Shown: positions 49,105-58,017, counted from the stretch's first letter. The stretch: 64,000 nucleotides of DNA from Pseudomonas capeferrum (GCF_000731675.1 NZ_JMIT01000003.1:664058-728057), one strand, 5' to 3'. The notes: generated by a model not told the origin, from the letters alone. Translations and numbers: made by a program.

Positions 49105-50598
49105 TTACAGCTTGATCCAGGTCGCCTTCAGCTCGGTGTACTTCTCCAGCGCATGCAGCGACTTGTCACGGCCGTTGCCCGACTGCTTGAAGCCGCCGAA
49201 CGGTGCGGTCATGTCGCCGCCGTCGTACTGGTTGACCCAGACACTGCCAGCGCGCACGGCACGGGCGGTCTTGTGGGCCTTGGAGATGTCCGAGGTCCAG
49301 ATGCCGGCGGCCAGGCCATACGGCGTGTCGTTGGCGATGGCGATGGCTTCTTCGGCAGTGTCGAAGGTAATCACCGACAATACTGGGCCAAAGATCTCTT
49401 CCTGGGCGATCTTCATGGCGTTGGTCACGCCGTCGAAGATGGTCGGCTCGACGTAGGTGCCGCCGGTCTCTTCGAGGATGCGCTTGCCACCAGCCAGCAG
49501 TTTGGCGCCGTCCTTGTGGCCGGCGTCGATGTACGACAGCACGGTGTTCATCTGCTGGGTGTCGACCAGCGCGCCGACGGTGGTCTGCGGGTCCAGTGGG
49601 TTGCCAGGCTTCCAGCCTTTGAGGGCCTCGACCACCATAGGCAGGAAGGTATCCTTGATCGAACGCTCGACCAGCAGGCGCGAGCCTGCGGTGCAGACTT
49701 CGCCCTGGTTGAAGGCGATGGCGCTGGCGGCGGCTTCGGCGGCAGCTTGCAGGTCTGGCGCGTCGGCGAAGACGATATTCGGGCTCTTGCCACCGGCTTC
49801 CAGCCAGATACGCTTCATGTTCGATTCGCCAGCGTAGATCATCAGTTGCTTGGCGATCTTGGTCGAACCGGTGAACACCAGCGTGTCGACATCCATGTGC
49901 AGGGCCAGGGCCTTGCCTACTGTGTGGCCGTAGCCTGGCAGCACGTTCAGCACACCGGCCGGGATGCCGGCTTCGATGGCCAGCTGGGCGATGCGGATGG
50001 CGGTCAGTGGCGATTTTTCGGACGGCTTCAGGACTACCGAGTTACCGGTGGCCAGGGCTGGGCCGAGCTTCCAGCATGCCATCAGCAGCGGGAAGTTCCA
50101 CGGCACGATGGCGCCGACCACACCCACCGGCTCACGGGTTACCAGGCCGAGCTGGTCATGCGGCGTCGGCGCGACTTCGTCGTAAACCTTGTCGATAGCT
50201 TCGGCATTCCAGTGCAGGGCTTGTGCCGCACCTGGGACGTCGATGCTCGAGGAATCGCCGATCGGCTTGCCCATGTCCAGGGTTTCAAGCAGCGCCAGCT
50301 CTTCGACGTTCTTGCGCAGCAGGTCGGCGAAGCGGATCAGCTTGGCTTTGCGCTTGGCCGGCGCCAGGCGCGACCAGACACCGGAATCGAAGGTGGCGCG
50401 GGCGTTCTCGACAGCACGGTTGGCGTCGGCCAGGTCGCAGCTGGCGACCTTGGCCAGGAAGCGTCCGTCGACCGGGCTCAGGCACTCGAAGGTTTCACCG
50501 GAGGCGGCGTCGGTGTATTCGCCGTTGATGAAGGCACGGCCTTCGATCTTCAGTTGCTGGGCACGTTGTTCCCAGTCCGCACGAGTCAGGGTGGTCAT
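49105..50598 (-). CDS. NAD(P)-dependent aldehyde dehydrogenase (PuuC/KauB-like)
   Basis: A 497-aa ALDH: cofactor-site WNFPLLMACWKLGPALATGNSVVLKPSE, FTGSTKIAKQLM, catalytic Glu in LEAGGKSPN, nucleophile Cys in NQGEVCTAGSRL. The C-terminal FGGFKQSGNGRDKSLHALEKYTELKATWI is typical of gamma-glutamyl-gamma-aminobutyraldehyde / 4-guanidinobutyraldehyde dehydrogenases. It probably acts in polyamine or agmatine breakdown, consistent with the PuuB-like oxidase and PuuR-like regulator nearby. The start at 50598 has GAGGAG upstream. It is divergent from a cupin gene at 50796. Confidence 0.88.
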   Translation of the reverse strand: MTTLTRADWEQRAQQLKIEGRAFINGEYTDAASGETFECLSPVDGRFLAKVASCDLADANRAVENARATFDSGVWSRLAPAKRKAKLIRFADLLRKNVEELALLETLDMGKPIGDSSSIDVPGAAQALHWNAEAIDKVYDEVAPTPHDQLGLVTREPVGVVGAIVPWNFPLLMACWKLGPALATGNSVVLKPSEKSPLTAIRIAQLAIEAGIPAGVLNVLPGYGHTVGKALALHMDVDTLVFTGSTKIAKQLMIYAGESNMKRIWLEAGGKSPNIVFADAPDLQAAAEAAASAIAFNQGEVCTAGSRLLVERSIKDTFLPMVVEALKGWKPGNPLDPQTTVGALVDTQQMNTVLSYIDAGHKDGAKLLAGGKRILEETGGTYVEPTIFDGVTNAMKIAQEEIFGPVLSVITFDTAEEAIAIANDTPYGLAAGIWTSDISKAHKTARAVRAGSVWVNQYDGGDMTAPFGGFKQSGNGRDKSLHALEKYTELKATWIKL

Positions 50599-50795
50599 AC
50601 GAAACTCCTCCTCTTGTTTAGGTGCAACGCCGCACTGAGGACTCACTGGCGTTGTCAGAAATTCTGGCCGGGCGACGAGCGCACACGGGCAAGCGATACC
50701 CTAAACCAGGCCGTGTAAACTATCAATATATTTGACACGAAAGGCCTAAACGCCTACTGATGTTCATTTTATTAAACAACAACAGGAGCCGCACC

Positions 50796-51155
50796 ATGAG
50801 CATCGCCAGCATCATCGACTTCGCCCAGGTTCTTACCGAGGCCGAACGCTACCGCCCGGCGGCAGAGAAAATCCTCAAAGGCGAGCCGGACCAGGCCGTC
50901 TACAACCACTACGCCAGCCCGTGCGGCCAGTTCGCCGCGGGCGTCTGGGAAGGTGAAGTCGGCCAGTGGACGGTCAACTACACCGAACACGAGTACTGCG
51001 AGATCGTGCTGGGTGTTTCGGTGCTGCGTGACCAGGACGGCGGCGCCAAGACCCTGCGTGCCGGTGATCGGTTCGTCATCCCGGCAGGCTTCAAGGGCAC
51101 CTGGGAAGTGCTGGAGCCTTGCCGCAAGATCTATGTAATGTTCGAGCAGAAATAA
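50796..51155 (+). CDS. cupin_3 (DUF861) domain protein
   Basis: A 119-aa single-domain cupin. The two cupin motifs are YCEIVLGVSVLRDQDGGAKTLRAGDRFVIPAGFKGTW and EVLEPCRKIYVMFE. There is no His-x-His metal set as in classical cupins; the family includes ureidoglycolate-associated and EutQ-like proteins. It is divergent from the aldehyde dehydrogenase, which suggests a linked metabolic role. The start at 50796 has CAGGAG upstream. Confidence 0.85.
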   Translation: MSIASIIDFAQVLTEAERYRPAAEKILKGEPDQAVYNHYASPCGQFAAGVWEGEVGQWTVNYTEHEYCEIVLGVSVLRDQDGGAKTLRAGDRFVIPAGFKGTWEVLEPCRKIYVMFEQK

Positions 51156-51237
51156 CTATGTAACACAGCCGGCCAGCTGGCATGCGTGAGGATGGCCCTG
51201 CCCACACCGGGCCATTTACTTCAGAAGGATACCAAGC

Positions 51238-51441
51238 ATGAACAACGATGAAGCCTTGCAAGCCCTCGCCCATCTGGTCGATACGCCTTACGAGCCTGGG
51301 GTTAAAGCCACCATCAGCGCACTCACCGGCCGCACTCGTGTGGTAGGCCCCAATGAGATGTCCACCCTCGAATACGATATCAACCGGGTGCACATCAGGA
51401 CCGATGCCAACGGCCTGATTAAGGGGTTCAGCTTCGGCTGA
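51238..51441 (+). CDS. I78-like peptidase inhibitor family small protein
   Basis: A 67-aa protein whose second half (PNEMSTLEYDINRVHIRTDANGLIKGFSFG) resembles the I78 peptidase-inhibitor family pattern (…TMDYRPDRLNIxLDxxGxIxxVxCG). Classical I78 members are exported lipoproteins; here no signal peptide is visible, the Cys are missing, and the protein should be cytoplasmic. AGAAGG precedes the ATG. It ends just before a strong terminator and may be transcribed with the cupin gene. Confidence 0.65.
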   Translation: MNNDEALQALAHLVDTPYEPGVKATISALTGRTRVVGPNEMSTLEYDINRVHIRTDANGLIKGFSFG

Positions 51442-51456
51442 CCGAGCGAAGGCCAT

Positions 51457-51494
51457 AAAAAAACCCGCATCCTTTCGGATGCGGGTTTTTTTTT
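51457..51494. terminator. strong bidirectional rho-independent terminator
   Basis: AAACCCGCATCC-TTTC-GGATGCGGGTTT is a perfect 12-bp stem flanked by A and T tracts, between the small I78-like gene and convergent rpmG. Confidence 0.93.
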
Positions 51495-51509
51495 CAGGTC
51501 GCCGATCAA

Positions 51510-51665
51510 TTACTTGATCTTGGCTTCCTTGTACACCACGTGCTTACGAACAACCGGATCATATTTCTTGATCTCGATTTTGTCCGGGGTGGTGCGCTTG
51601 TTCTTGTCGGTGGTGTAGAAGTGGCCGGTACCGGCACTCGAAACCAGACGGATCAATTCACGCAT
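51510..51665 (-). CDS. rpmG: 50S ribosomal protein L33
   Basis: A 51-aa basic protein: MRELIRLVSSAGTGHFYTT then KNKRTTPDKIEIKKYDP. It has no Cys residues, so this is the zinc-free (C-minus) form. It is below usual ORF-length limits but begins at ATG 51665 with GGGAGAA upstream and ends TAA at 51510. It follows rpmB by 11 bases in the usual rpmB-rpmG operon, and a strong terminator follows. Confidence 0.97.
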   Translation of the reverse strand: MRELIRLVSSAGTGHFYTTDKNKRTTPDKIEIKKYDPVVRKHVVYKEAKIK

Positions 51666-51676
51666 GATGTTCTCCC

Positions 51677-51913
51677 TTAAACCTTGGCGCCAGCTTTACG
51701 GATGTCAACCAGAACGGCGTCGATGCCGCGCTTGTCGATGATACGCATGCCCTTGGCGGAAACACGCAGACGCACGAAACGCTTCTCGGACTCAACCCAG
51801 AAACGGTGGTGCTGCAGGTTCGGCAGGAAACGACGACGGGTTTTGTTGTTTGCGTGGGAAATGTTGTTCCCGGTTACTGGACCCTTACCAGTAACTTGAC
51901 AGACTCTCGACAT
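51677..51913 (-). CDS. rpmB: 50S ribosomal protein L28
   Basis: A 78-aa protein with the L28 signature MSRVCQVTGKGPVTGNNISH and RRRFLPNLQ. A single Cys sits in the N-terminal CQVTGK, so it is the zinc-free form. It is first gene of the rpmB-rpmG operon; the start at 51913 has GAGGG upstream. A CCAACCC/GGGTTGG hairpin lies in its leader. Confidence 0.97.
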   Translation of the reverse strand: MSRVCQVTGKGPVTGNNISHANNKTRRRFLPNLQHHRFWVESEKRFVRLRVSAKGMRIIDKRGIDAVLVDIRKAGAKV

Positions 51914-52273
51914 GACTCAGCCCTCTAAAACCACATGCCCAACCCGGCATGGGTTGGCCGCTTAATCTCTCAGTCTTTGGCGCCAGGCGCCGTGATTCTG
52001 GAGGTCTTATCGACCGGATCCGCTGATGCGACAGGCCGAGCCCCTAGAAAAGAGCGCTGCTTTATACCAGAAAGACTCGGCTGCAACAACATATGATGAA
52101 TATTGACACGACGCCGAGTGCGCCGGGGCAGCATAGCGGCAGGCCCCGTCAGGCGTCGACCACTCGTCGCCGAATTTGTAAAAAAGGGTGTGGTCATTTG
52201 CAGGCGGGCGCACTAGGGTAGGACGTTTCCAGACTGCACTGGCAGATGGGCCACTGACAGCCAAGGAGTCACG
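51914..52273. other. non-coding divergent region between rpmB and a peptide-binding protein gene
   Basis: 360 bases without a convincing gene. Near rpmB it holds a leader hairpin (arms CCAACCC 51939-51945 and GGGTTGG 51951-51957). The middle (52080-52110) is A/T-rich with CATATGATGAATATTGACA, a likely promoter area. The right part contains the promoter and leader of the substrate-binding protein gene (RBS AAGGAGT just upstream of 52274). Confidence 0.5.
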
Positions 52274-53863
52274 ATGCGTGCCGCCGCCCTTTCCCTCTTG
52301 TTCACCTCACTGTTTACCGCAGGCGTCACCCAGGCAGCCGCGCTGAGTGTTTGCAGCGAAGCCAGCCCCGAAGGTTTCGACGTGGTCCAGTACAACTCGC
52401 TGACCACCACCAACGCCTCGGCCGACGTGCTGATGAACCGCCTGGTGGAGTTCGATGCGGCCCAGGGCAAGGTAGTACCCAGCCTGGCGGCGAGCTGGAC
52501 GGTGTCGGCCGACGGCCTGATCTACGATTTCAAGCTGCGCGATGACGTGAAGTTTCACACCACTGCCTACTTCAAACCGTCCCGCGCGCTGAACGCCGAC
52601 GATGTGCTGTTCAGCTTCCAGCGCATGCTCTACCCGGCCCACGCCTGGCACAAGACCGCCCCGGGCGGTTACCCGCACGCACAATCGCTGCAACTGGGCA
52701 ACCTGATCAAGTCGATCGACGCCCCTGAACCGCAGACCGTGCGCTTCACCCTGGCCCACCCGGATGCCACGTTCCTGGCCACCCTGAGCATGGGCTTTGC
52801 CTCGATCTATTCTGCCGAATATGCCGACAAGCTGCTCAAGGCAGGTACCCCGGAAAAGCTCAACAGCCAGCCGATCGGCACCGGGCCGTTCGTCTTCCAG
52901 CGCTTCCAGAAGGACGCCGTGGTGCGCTACCGCGCCAACCCCGACTACTTCGCTGGCAAGCCTGGCGTCGACCCGCTGATCTTCGCCATCACCACCGATG
53001 CCAACGTGCGCCTGCAGAAGCTCAAGCGCAACGAATGCCAGGTCGCCCTGTCGCCCAAACCGCTGGATATCGCTGAAGCCAGCAAGGATGGCAGCCTCCA
53101 GGTCGCCAGCACGCCGGCGTTCATGACCGCCTTCGTTGCCATCAACAGCGCACACCCGCCGCTGGACAAGCCAGAGGTGCGCCAGGCCATCAACCTGGCC
53201 TTCGACAAGCAGGCCTACCTCAAGGCCGTGTTCGAAGGCACCGCGACGGCCGCCAACGGCCCCTACCCGCCCAACACCTGGAGCTACGCCAAGGACCTGC
53301 CTGGCTACCCCATGGACCTGAAAAAGGCCAAGGCCCTGCTGACCAAAGCAGGCCTGCCAGAGGGCTTCAGCACCACGATCTGGACCCGCCCGTCGGGCAG
53401 CCTGCTCAACCCCAACCCCAGCCTTGGGGCGCAGATGCTGCAAGCCGACCTGGGCAAGATCGGCATCAAGGCCGAGATCCGGGTGATCGAATGGGGCGAG
53501 CTGATCCGCCGCGCCAAGGCCGGCGAGCATGATTTGCTGTTCATGGGCTGGGCGGGTGACAACGGTGACCCGGATAACTTCCTCAGCCCGCAGTTTTCCT
53601 GTGCTGCAGTGAAATCAGGGACCAACTTCGCGCGGTTCTGCGACAGCCGCCTTGACCAGTTGATCAATGCTGGCCGCACCACCAACGACCAGAGCGTGCG
53701 CAGCCGCTTGTACCAGCAGGCGCAGACGTTGATCCAGCAGCAGGCACTGTGGGTGCCGCTGGCGCACCCCACGGCGGCCACCTTGCTGCGCCAGGGGGTC
53801 GAGGGGTACCAGGTGAGCCCGTTCGGGCGGTTGGATTTCAGCAAGGTTTCGGTGACCCGCTGA
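52274..53863 (+). CDS. periplasmic peptide-type ABC transporter substrate-binding protein (SBP_bac_5)
   Basis: A 529-aa DppA/OppA-family protein. The signal peptide ends near QAAA (residue about 22). SBP_bac_5 landmarks are ASPEGFDVVQYNS, WTVSADGLIYDFKLRDDVKFH, NADDVLFSFQRML, FAITTDANVRLQKL and WAGDNGDPDNFLSPQFSC. It should bind dipeptides or related compounds for an ABC importer, but no permease or ATPase gene is adjacent. AAGGAG lies upstream of ATG 52274. A BIME follows between it and convergent radC. Confidence 0.9.
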   Translation: MRAAALSLLFTSLFTAGVTQAAALSVCSEASPEGFDVVQYNSLTTTNASADVLMNRLVEFDAAQGKVVPSLAASWTVSADGLIYDFKLRDDVKFHTTAYFKPSRALNADDVLFSFQRMLYPAHAWHKTAPGGYPHAQSLQLGNLIKSIDAPEPQTVRFTLAHPDATFLATLSMGFASIYSAEYADKLLKAGTPEKLNSQPIGTGPFVFQRFQKDAVVRYRANPDYFAGKPGVDPLIFAITTDANVRLQKLKRNECQVALSPKPLDIAEASKDGSLQVASTPAFMTAFVAINSAHPPLDKPEVRQAINLAFDKQAYLKAVFEGTATAANGPYPPNTWSYAKDLPGYPMDLKKAKALLTKAGLPEGFSTTIWTRPSGSLLNPNPSLGAQMLQADLGKIGIKAEIRVIEWGELIRRAKAGEHDLLFMGWAGDNGDPDNFLSPQFSCAAVKSGTNFARFCDSRLDQLINAGRTTNDQSVRSRLYQQAQTLIQQQALWVPLAHPTAATLLRQGVEGYQVSPFGRLDFSKVSVTR

Positions 53864-53876
53864 GGGTGCAACTGCC

Positions 53877-53984
53877 TGTGCCGACCTCTTCGCGGGTCAA
53901 GCCCGCTCCCACCGGGATGTCACTGCCCTTGAGAACAGTGAAGTACCTGTGGGAGCGGGCTTGACCCGCGAAGAGGCCGGCACA
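53877..53984. repeat. inverted REP pair (BIME) between convergent genes
   Basis: Arms of 36 bases (53877-53912 and 53949-53984), identical as inverted copies except for one position, contain CCTCTTCGCGGGTCAAGCCC. A small inner dyad CACTG...CAGTG sits between them. Confidence 0.85.
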
Positions 53985-53997
53985 TGCACCGCAGCAC

Positions 53998-54678
53998 CTA
54001 GGCAACGATCCACCCCTGTTCCACCATCGACAACGGCTCGCCGTCACCCACGATGACGTGGTCCAGCACTCGCACATCGATCAGCCCTAGCGCTCGCTTG
54101 AGCGCTAGCGTCATGTGCACATCATCCTGGCTTGGCTCGCTGTTGCCCGACGGATGGTTGTGGCACAAGATCAATGCCGCCGCGTTGTGCAGCAACGCCC
54201 GGCGCACCACTTCCCGCGGATAGATACTGGCCCGGTCGATCGTGCCCCTGAACAGGATTTCGAACGCCAGCGGCCGATGTTTGGTATCCAGAAACAAACA
54301 CCCAAACACCTCACTGGCCTCATGCCGCAGCATGGCCTTGAGGTAACGCCGCACCGCCACCGGGCTTTCCAGCGCAGGCGTGCGCTCGATACCCTCATCC
54401 AGGTAACGCCGGCCAATCTCCAGCAAGGCCTGCAACTGGGCGTACTTCACGGGGCCGAGGCCAGGCTCGCGCAAAACGGCTTGGCGATCGGCATCGAGCA
54501 ACTGCCTCAGGCCACCAAAGCGCACCAGCAACCCTCGCGCCAGGTCCATCACATTACGCCCAGCAACCCCCGAACCCAGCAGCACAGCCACCAGCTCGGC
54601 ATCCGACAACACCGCTACGCCACGCGACAGCAGCTTCTCCCTCGGCCGCTCTTCAGCCGGCCATTCCCTGATACTCAT
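53998..54678 (-). CDS. radC: RadC family JAB1/MPN protein
   Basis: A 226-aa protein with an N-terminal helix-hairpin-helix region and a C-terminal MPN/JAB1 metalloprotease-like domain with HNHPSGNSEPSQDD, the JAMM motif. Its cellular function is unresolved; the old DNA-repair assignment is not secure. The start at 54678 has AAGGAGC upstream and begins MSIREWPAEERPREKLL as in homologues. It is divergent from coaBC. Confidence 0.93.
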   Translation of the reverse strand: MSIREWPAEERPREKLLSRGVAVLSDAELVAVLLGSGVAGRNVMDLARGLLVRFGGLRQLLDADRQAVLREPGLGPVKYAQLQALLEIGRRYLDEGIERTPALESPVAVRRYLKAMLRHEASEVFGCLFLDTKHRPLAFEILFRGTIDRASIYPREVVRRALLHNAAALILCHNHPSGNSEPSQDDVHMTLALKRALGLIDVRVLDHVIVGDGEPLSMVEQGWIVA

Positions 54679-54805
54679 CCCTGCTCCTTGGTCCTGCTGC
54701 GGCACGTTTGGGCCCTGTGTTAATCTAGTTCGCCTCGTACATGCGACGTTCTGCCGCAGGCAGTTCTTGTCGCCGCCCGCTTTCACTGGAAAAAGGCAAA
54801 AGCCT

Positions 54806-56017
54806 ATGCAGCGGCTGTATCACAAGCGCATCGTTCTCGGCGTCGGTGGCGGCATTGCCGCCTACAAAAGCGCCGAGCTGATCCGCCGACTCCTGGAGCA
54901 CGGCGCGCAGGTGCGCGTCGTCATGACCCGTGGCGGTGCAGAGTTCATCACCCCGCTGACCCTGCAGGCGTTGTCCGGCCACCCGGTGCACATGGACCTG
55001 CTCGACCCCGCCGCCGAAGCGGCCATGGGCCATATCGAGCTGGCCAAGTGGGCCGACCTGGTGCTCATCGCCCCCGCCACTGCCGACCTGATGGCGCGCA
55101 TGGCCCAAGGCATGGCAGACGACCTGCTAACCACCCTGATACTGGCCACCGACGCCACCGTTGCCGTGGCCCCGGCCATGAACCAGGCCATGTGGCGCGA
55201 CCCGGCCACCCAGGCCAATCTCGACCTGCTCAAAAGCCGCGGCATCCAGGTATTCGGCCCGGCTTCCGGCAGCCAGGCCTGTGGCGACGTAGGCCTTGGC
55301 CGCATGCTGGAAGCCACCGACCTGGCCTGGTGCGCCGCCGAAAGCTTCAAGCGCCAGACGCTGACCGGCAAACACGTGCTGATCACCGCCGGCCCGACCC
55401 AGGAAAACATCGACCCGGTGCGCTACATCACCAATCATAGCTCCGGGAAGATGGGCTTCGCCCTGGCCGAAGCGGCCGCCGAGGCCGGTGCTCGGGTGAC
55501 CCTCGTCACCGGCCCGGTGCACCTGCCCACGCCCGACCGGGTCAACCGGATCGACGTGGTCAGCGCGCGCGACATGCTCGCGGCCTGTGAAGCGGCCATG
55601 CCCTGCGACCTGTTCATTGCCTCGGCAGCCGTCGCGGACTACCGGCCAGAGGTCGTTGCTGCGCAAAAACTCAAGAAAGATCCTACGACCGGCGACGGCA
55701 TGCTGCTGCAGATGGTGCGCAATCCCGATATCCTTGCAACCATTGCTGGCCGTAGCGACCGCCCGTTCAGTGTCGGCTTCGCCGCCGAGACCGAACACCT
55801 GCTCGATTACGCCACGCGCAAGCTCAAGGACAAGAACCTCGACCTGATCGTCGCCAATGATGTGGCCAACCCCAGCATCGGCTTCAACAGCGAAGAAAAC
55901 GCCTTGACCGTGATCGATCGCCAGCAGCACCAGACCCTCTTTGCGCAGACCAGCAAGGGCAAGATCGCCCGGCAACTGGTCGCCTTCATCGCCGAACGGC
56001 TCAACCAGGTTCAATAA
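54806..56017 (+). CDS. coaBC: bifunctional phosphopantothenoylcysteine decarboxylase / phosphopantothenate-cysteine ligase
   Basis: A 403-aa bifunctional coenzyme A enzyme. CoaC flavoprotein occupies residues 1-190: catalytic His in GHIELAKWADL, APATADLMARMA, the AMNQAMW substrate loop. CoaB occupies about 190-400: GPTQENIDPVRYITNHSSGKMGFALAEAA, then FAAETEHLL and the LDLIVANDV region. It makes 4'-phosphopantetheine from 4'-phosphopantothenate via Cys ligation and decarboxylation. It is followed by dut after 5 bases, an operon typical of gammaproteobacteria. Confidence 0.96.
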   Translation: MQRLYHKRIVLGVGGGIAAYKSAELIRRLLEHGAQVRVVMTRGGAEFITPLTLQALSGHPVHMDLLDPAAEAAMGHIELAKWADLVLIAPATADLMARMAQGMADDLLTTLILATDATVAVAPAMNQAMWRDPATQANLDLLKSRGIQVFGPASGSQACGDVGLGRMLEATDLAWCAAESFKRQTLTGKHVLITAGPTQENIDPVRYITNHSSGKMGFALAEAAAEAGARVTLVTGPVHLPTPDRVNRIDVVSARDMLAACEAAMPCDLFIASAAVADYRPEVVAAQKLKKDPTTGDGMLLQMVRNPDILATIAGRSDRPFSVGFAAETEHLLDYATRKLKDKNLDLIVANDVANPSIGFNSEENALTVIDRQQHQTLFAQTSKGKIARQLVAFIAERLNQVQ

Positions 56018-56022
56018 GTTAC

Positions 56023-56478
56023 ATGCACGCTCTTCAAGCCAAGATCCTCGACCCACGCCTGGGCACCGAATTCCCCCTGCCGCAGTACGCCACCCCGGGT
56101 TCCGCCGGGCTGGACCTGCGCGCCCTGCTCAAGGAGGACACTGTCCTCGAGCCAGGCCAGACCCTGCTGATCCCCACCGGCCTGTCGATCTACATCGGCG
56201 ACCCGGGCCTGGCGGCCATGATCCTGCCGCGCTCGGGCCTGGGCCATAAGCACGGCATCGTGCTGGGCAACCTGGTCGGCCTGATCGACTCGGACTACCA
56301 GGGCGAGCTGATGGTGTCGTGCTGGAACCGCGGCAACACCCCATTCACCATCGCCATTGGCGAGCGCATCGCCCAATTGGTGCTGGTGCCGGTGGTGCAG
56401 GCGCATTTCGACATCGTCGAGGCCTTCGACGAAAGCCAGCGTGGCACTGGCGGCTTCGGCCACTCCGGCAGCCACTGA
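56023..56478 (+). CDS. dut: deoxyuridine 5'-triphosphate nucleotidohydrolase
   Basis: A 151-aa trimeric dUTPase with the five family motifs: GSAGLDL, PRSGLGHK, GLIDSDYQGEL, RIAQLVLVPV and RGTGGFGHSG at the C-terminal arm. It removes dUTP and supplies dUMP for thymidylate. It starts 5 bases after coaBC; algC follows on the same strand. Confidence 0.97.
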   Translation: MHALQAKILDPRLGTEFPLPQYATPGSAGLDLRALLKEDTVLEPGQTLLIPTGLSIYIGDPGLAAMILPRSGLGHKHGIVLGNLVGLIDSDYQGELMVSCWNRGNTPFTIAIGERIAQLVLVPVVQAHFDIVEAFDESQRGTGGFGHSGSH

Positions 56479-56589
56479 GCCGACAGCTGACCGTTCAGGC
56501 CAAGGATGGCGAACTCTCTGGCGAAACCACCGTCCAAGCGTTCAGTTTGCGCCTGCCCAGACAGCCTTTGACTAATGGAGCTTCCAGAG

Positions 56590-57987
56590 ATGAACGAAAT
56601 GGCCCAGCTGGTCCCCGCACTGCCGGACAGCATTTTCCGCGCTTATGACATTCGCGGCGTGGTCGGCAAAACCCTCCACGCCGAAACCGCCTACTGGATC
56701 GGCCGCGCCATCGGCGCCCAGACCCTCGCCCAGGGCGAGCCACAGATCGCTGTCGGCCGCGATGGCCGCCTGTCTGGCCCAATGCTGGTCGAGCAGTTGA
56801 TCAAAGGCCTGGCCGACGCCGGTTGCCAGGTCAGCGACGTCGGCCTGGTGCCGACCCCGGCGCTGTATTACGCCGCCAACGTGCTGGCCGGCAAATCGGG
56901 TGTGATGCTGACTGGCAGCCACAACCCATCGGACTACAACGGCTTCAAGATCGTCATCGCCGGTGACACCCTGGCCAACGAACAGATCCAAGCCCTGCTG
57001 ACCCGCCTGAAAACCAACGACCTGACCCGTGCCGAAGGCAGCGTGCAGAAGGTCGAGATTCTCGAGCGCTACTACCAGCAGATCATCGCCGACGTGAAGC
57101 TTTCGAAAAAGCTCAAGGTGGTGGTGGACTGCGGCAACGGCGCGGCCGGCGTTATCGCCCCGCAACTGATCGAAGCACTCGGCTGCGAAGTCGTCCCGCT
57201 GTTCTGCGAGGTCGACGGCAACTTCCCCAACCACCACCCAGACCCTGGCAAACCAGAAAACCTCGAAGACCTGATCGCCAAGGTCAAGCAGACCGGTGCC
57301 GACATCGGCCTGGCCTTCGACGGCGACGGCGACCGCGTGGGCGTGGTGAGCAACACCGGCACCATCGTCTACCCCGACCGCCTGCTGATGCTGTTTGCCC
57401 AGGACGTGCTGTCGCGCAACCCGGGCGCCGAGATCATCTTCGACGTCAAATGCACCCGTCGCCTGACCCCGCTGATCGAACAGCATGGCGGCCGCGCGCT
57501 GATGTGGAAGACCGGCCATTCGCTGATCAAGAAGAAGATGAAAGAGACTGGCTCGTTGCTGGCTGGCGAGATGAGCGGGCACATTTTCATCAAGGAGCGC
57601 TGGTACGGTTTCGACGACGGCATCTACAGTGCCGCGCGCCTGCTGGAGATCCTCAGCAAGGCCGACCAGGACGCCGAAAGCCTGTTCGCGGCGTTCCCGA
57701 ACGATATTTCCACGCCGGAAATCAATATTGATGTGACCGACGAGGGTAAATTCAGCATCATTGATGCACTGCAACGCGACGCCGACTGGGGCGCGGCCAA
57801 CCTGACCACCATCGACGGTGTGCGGGTCGACTACGACCACGGCTGGGGCCTGGTACGCGCCTCCAACACCACACCGGTGCTGGTGCTGCGTTTCGAGGCC
57901 GACAGCGACGCCGAATTGCAACGTATCAAGGATGTTTTCCGCGCCCAGTTGCTGCGGGTTGCCCCTGAGCTGCAACTGCCGTTCTGA
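56590..57987 (+). CDS. algC: phosphomannomutase/phosphoglucomutase
   Basis: A 465-aa alpha-D-phosphohexomutase. The phosphoserine is in TGSHNPSDYNG (about residue 110), the metal loop is DGDGDR, the sugar-specificity loop is GEMSGH and the phosphate site is RASNTTPVL. In pseudomonads AlgC makes mannose-1-P and glucose-1-P for alginate, LPS and related polysaccharides. The start at 56590 has GGAG seven to nine bases upstream; an in-frame upstream start (56575) adds five residues. It lies between dut and argB in the same direction. Confidence 0.95.
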   Translation: MNEMAQLVPALPDSIFRAYDIRGVVGKTLHAETAYWIGRAIGAQTLAQGEPQIAVGRDGRLSGPMLVEQLIKGLADAGCQVSDVGLVPTPALYYAANVLAGKSGVMLTGSHNPSDYNGFKIVIAGDTLANEQIQALLTRLKTNDLTRAEGSVQKVEILERYYQQIIADVKLSKKLKVVVDCGNGAAGVIAPQLIEALGCEVVPLFCEVDGNFPNHHPDPGKPENLEDLIAKVKQTGADIGLAFDGDGDRVGVVSNTGTIVYPDRLLMLFAQDVLSRNPGAEIIFDVKCTRRLTPLIEQHGGRALMWKTGHSLIKKKMKETGSLLAGEMSGHIFIKERWYGFDDGIYSAARLLEILSKADQDAESLFAAFPNDISTPEINIDVTDEGKFSIIDALQRDADWGAANLTTIDGVRVDYDHGWGLVRASNTTPVLVLRFEADSDAELQRIKDVFRAQLLRVAPELQLPF

Positions 57988-58017
57988 CCGACTATCTGTT
58001 CCTTACAGGAGCCCTGC

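Noticed and set aside
56572..57975. 467-codon frame antisense to algC
   Set aside because: Shadow frame; algC has all phosphohexomutase motifs and an RBS.
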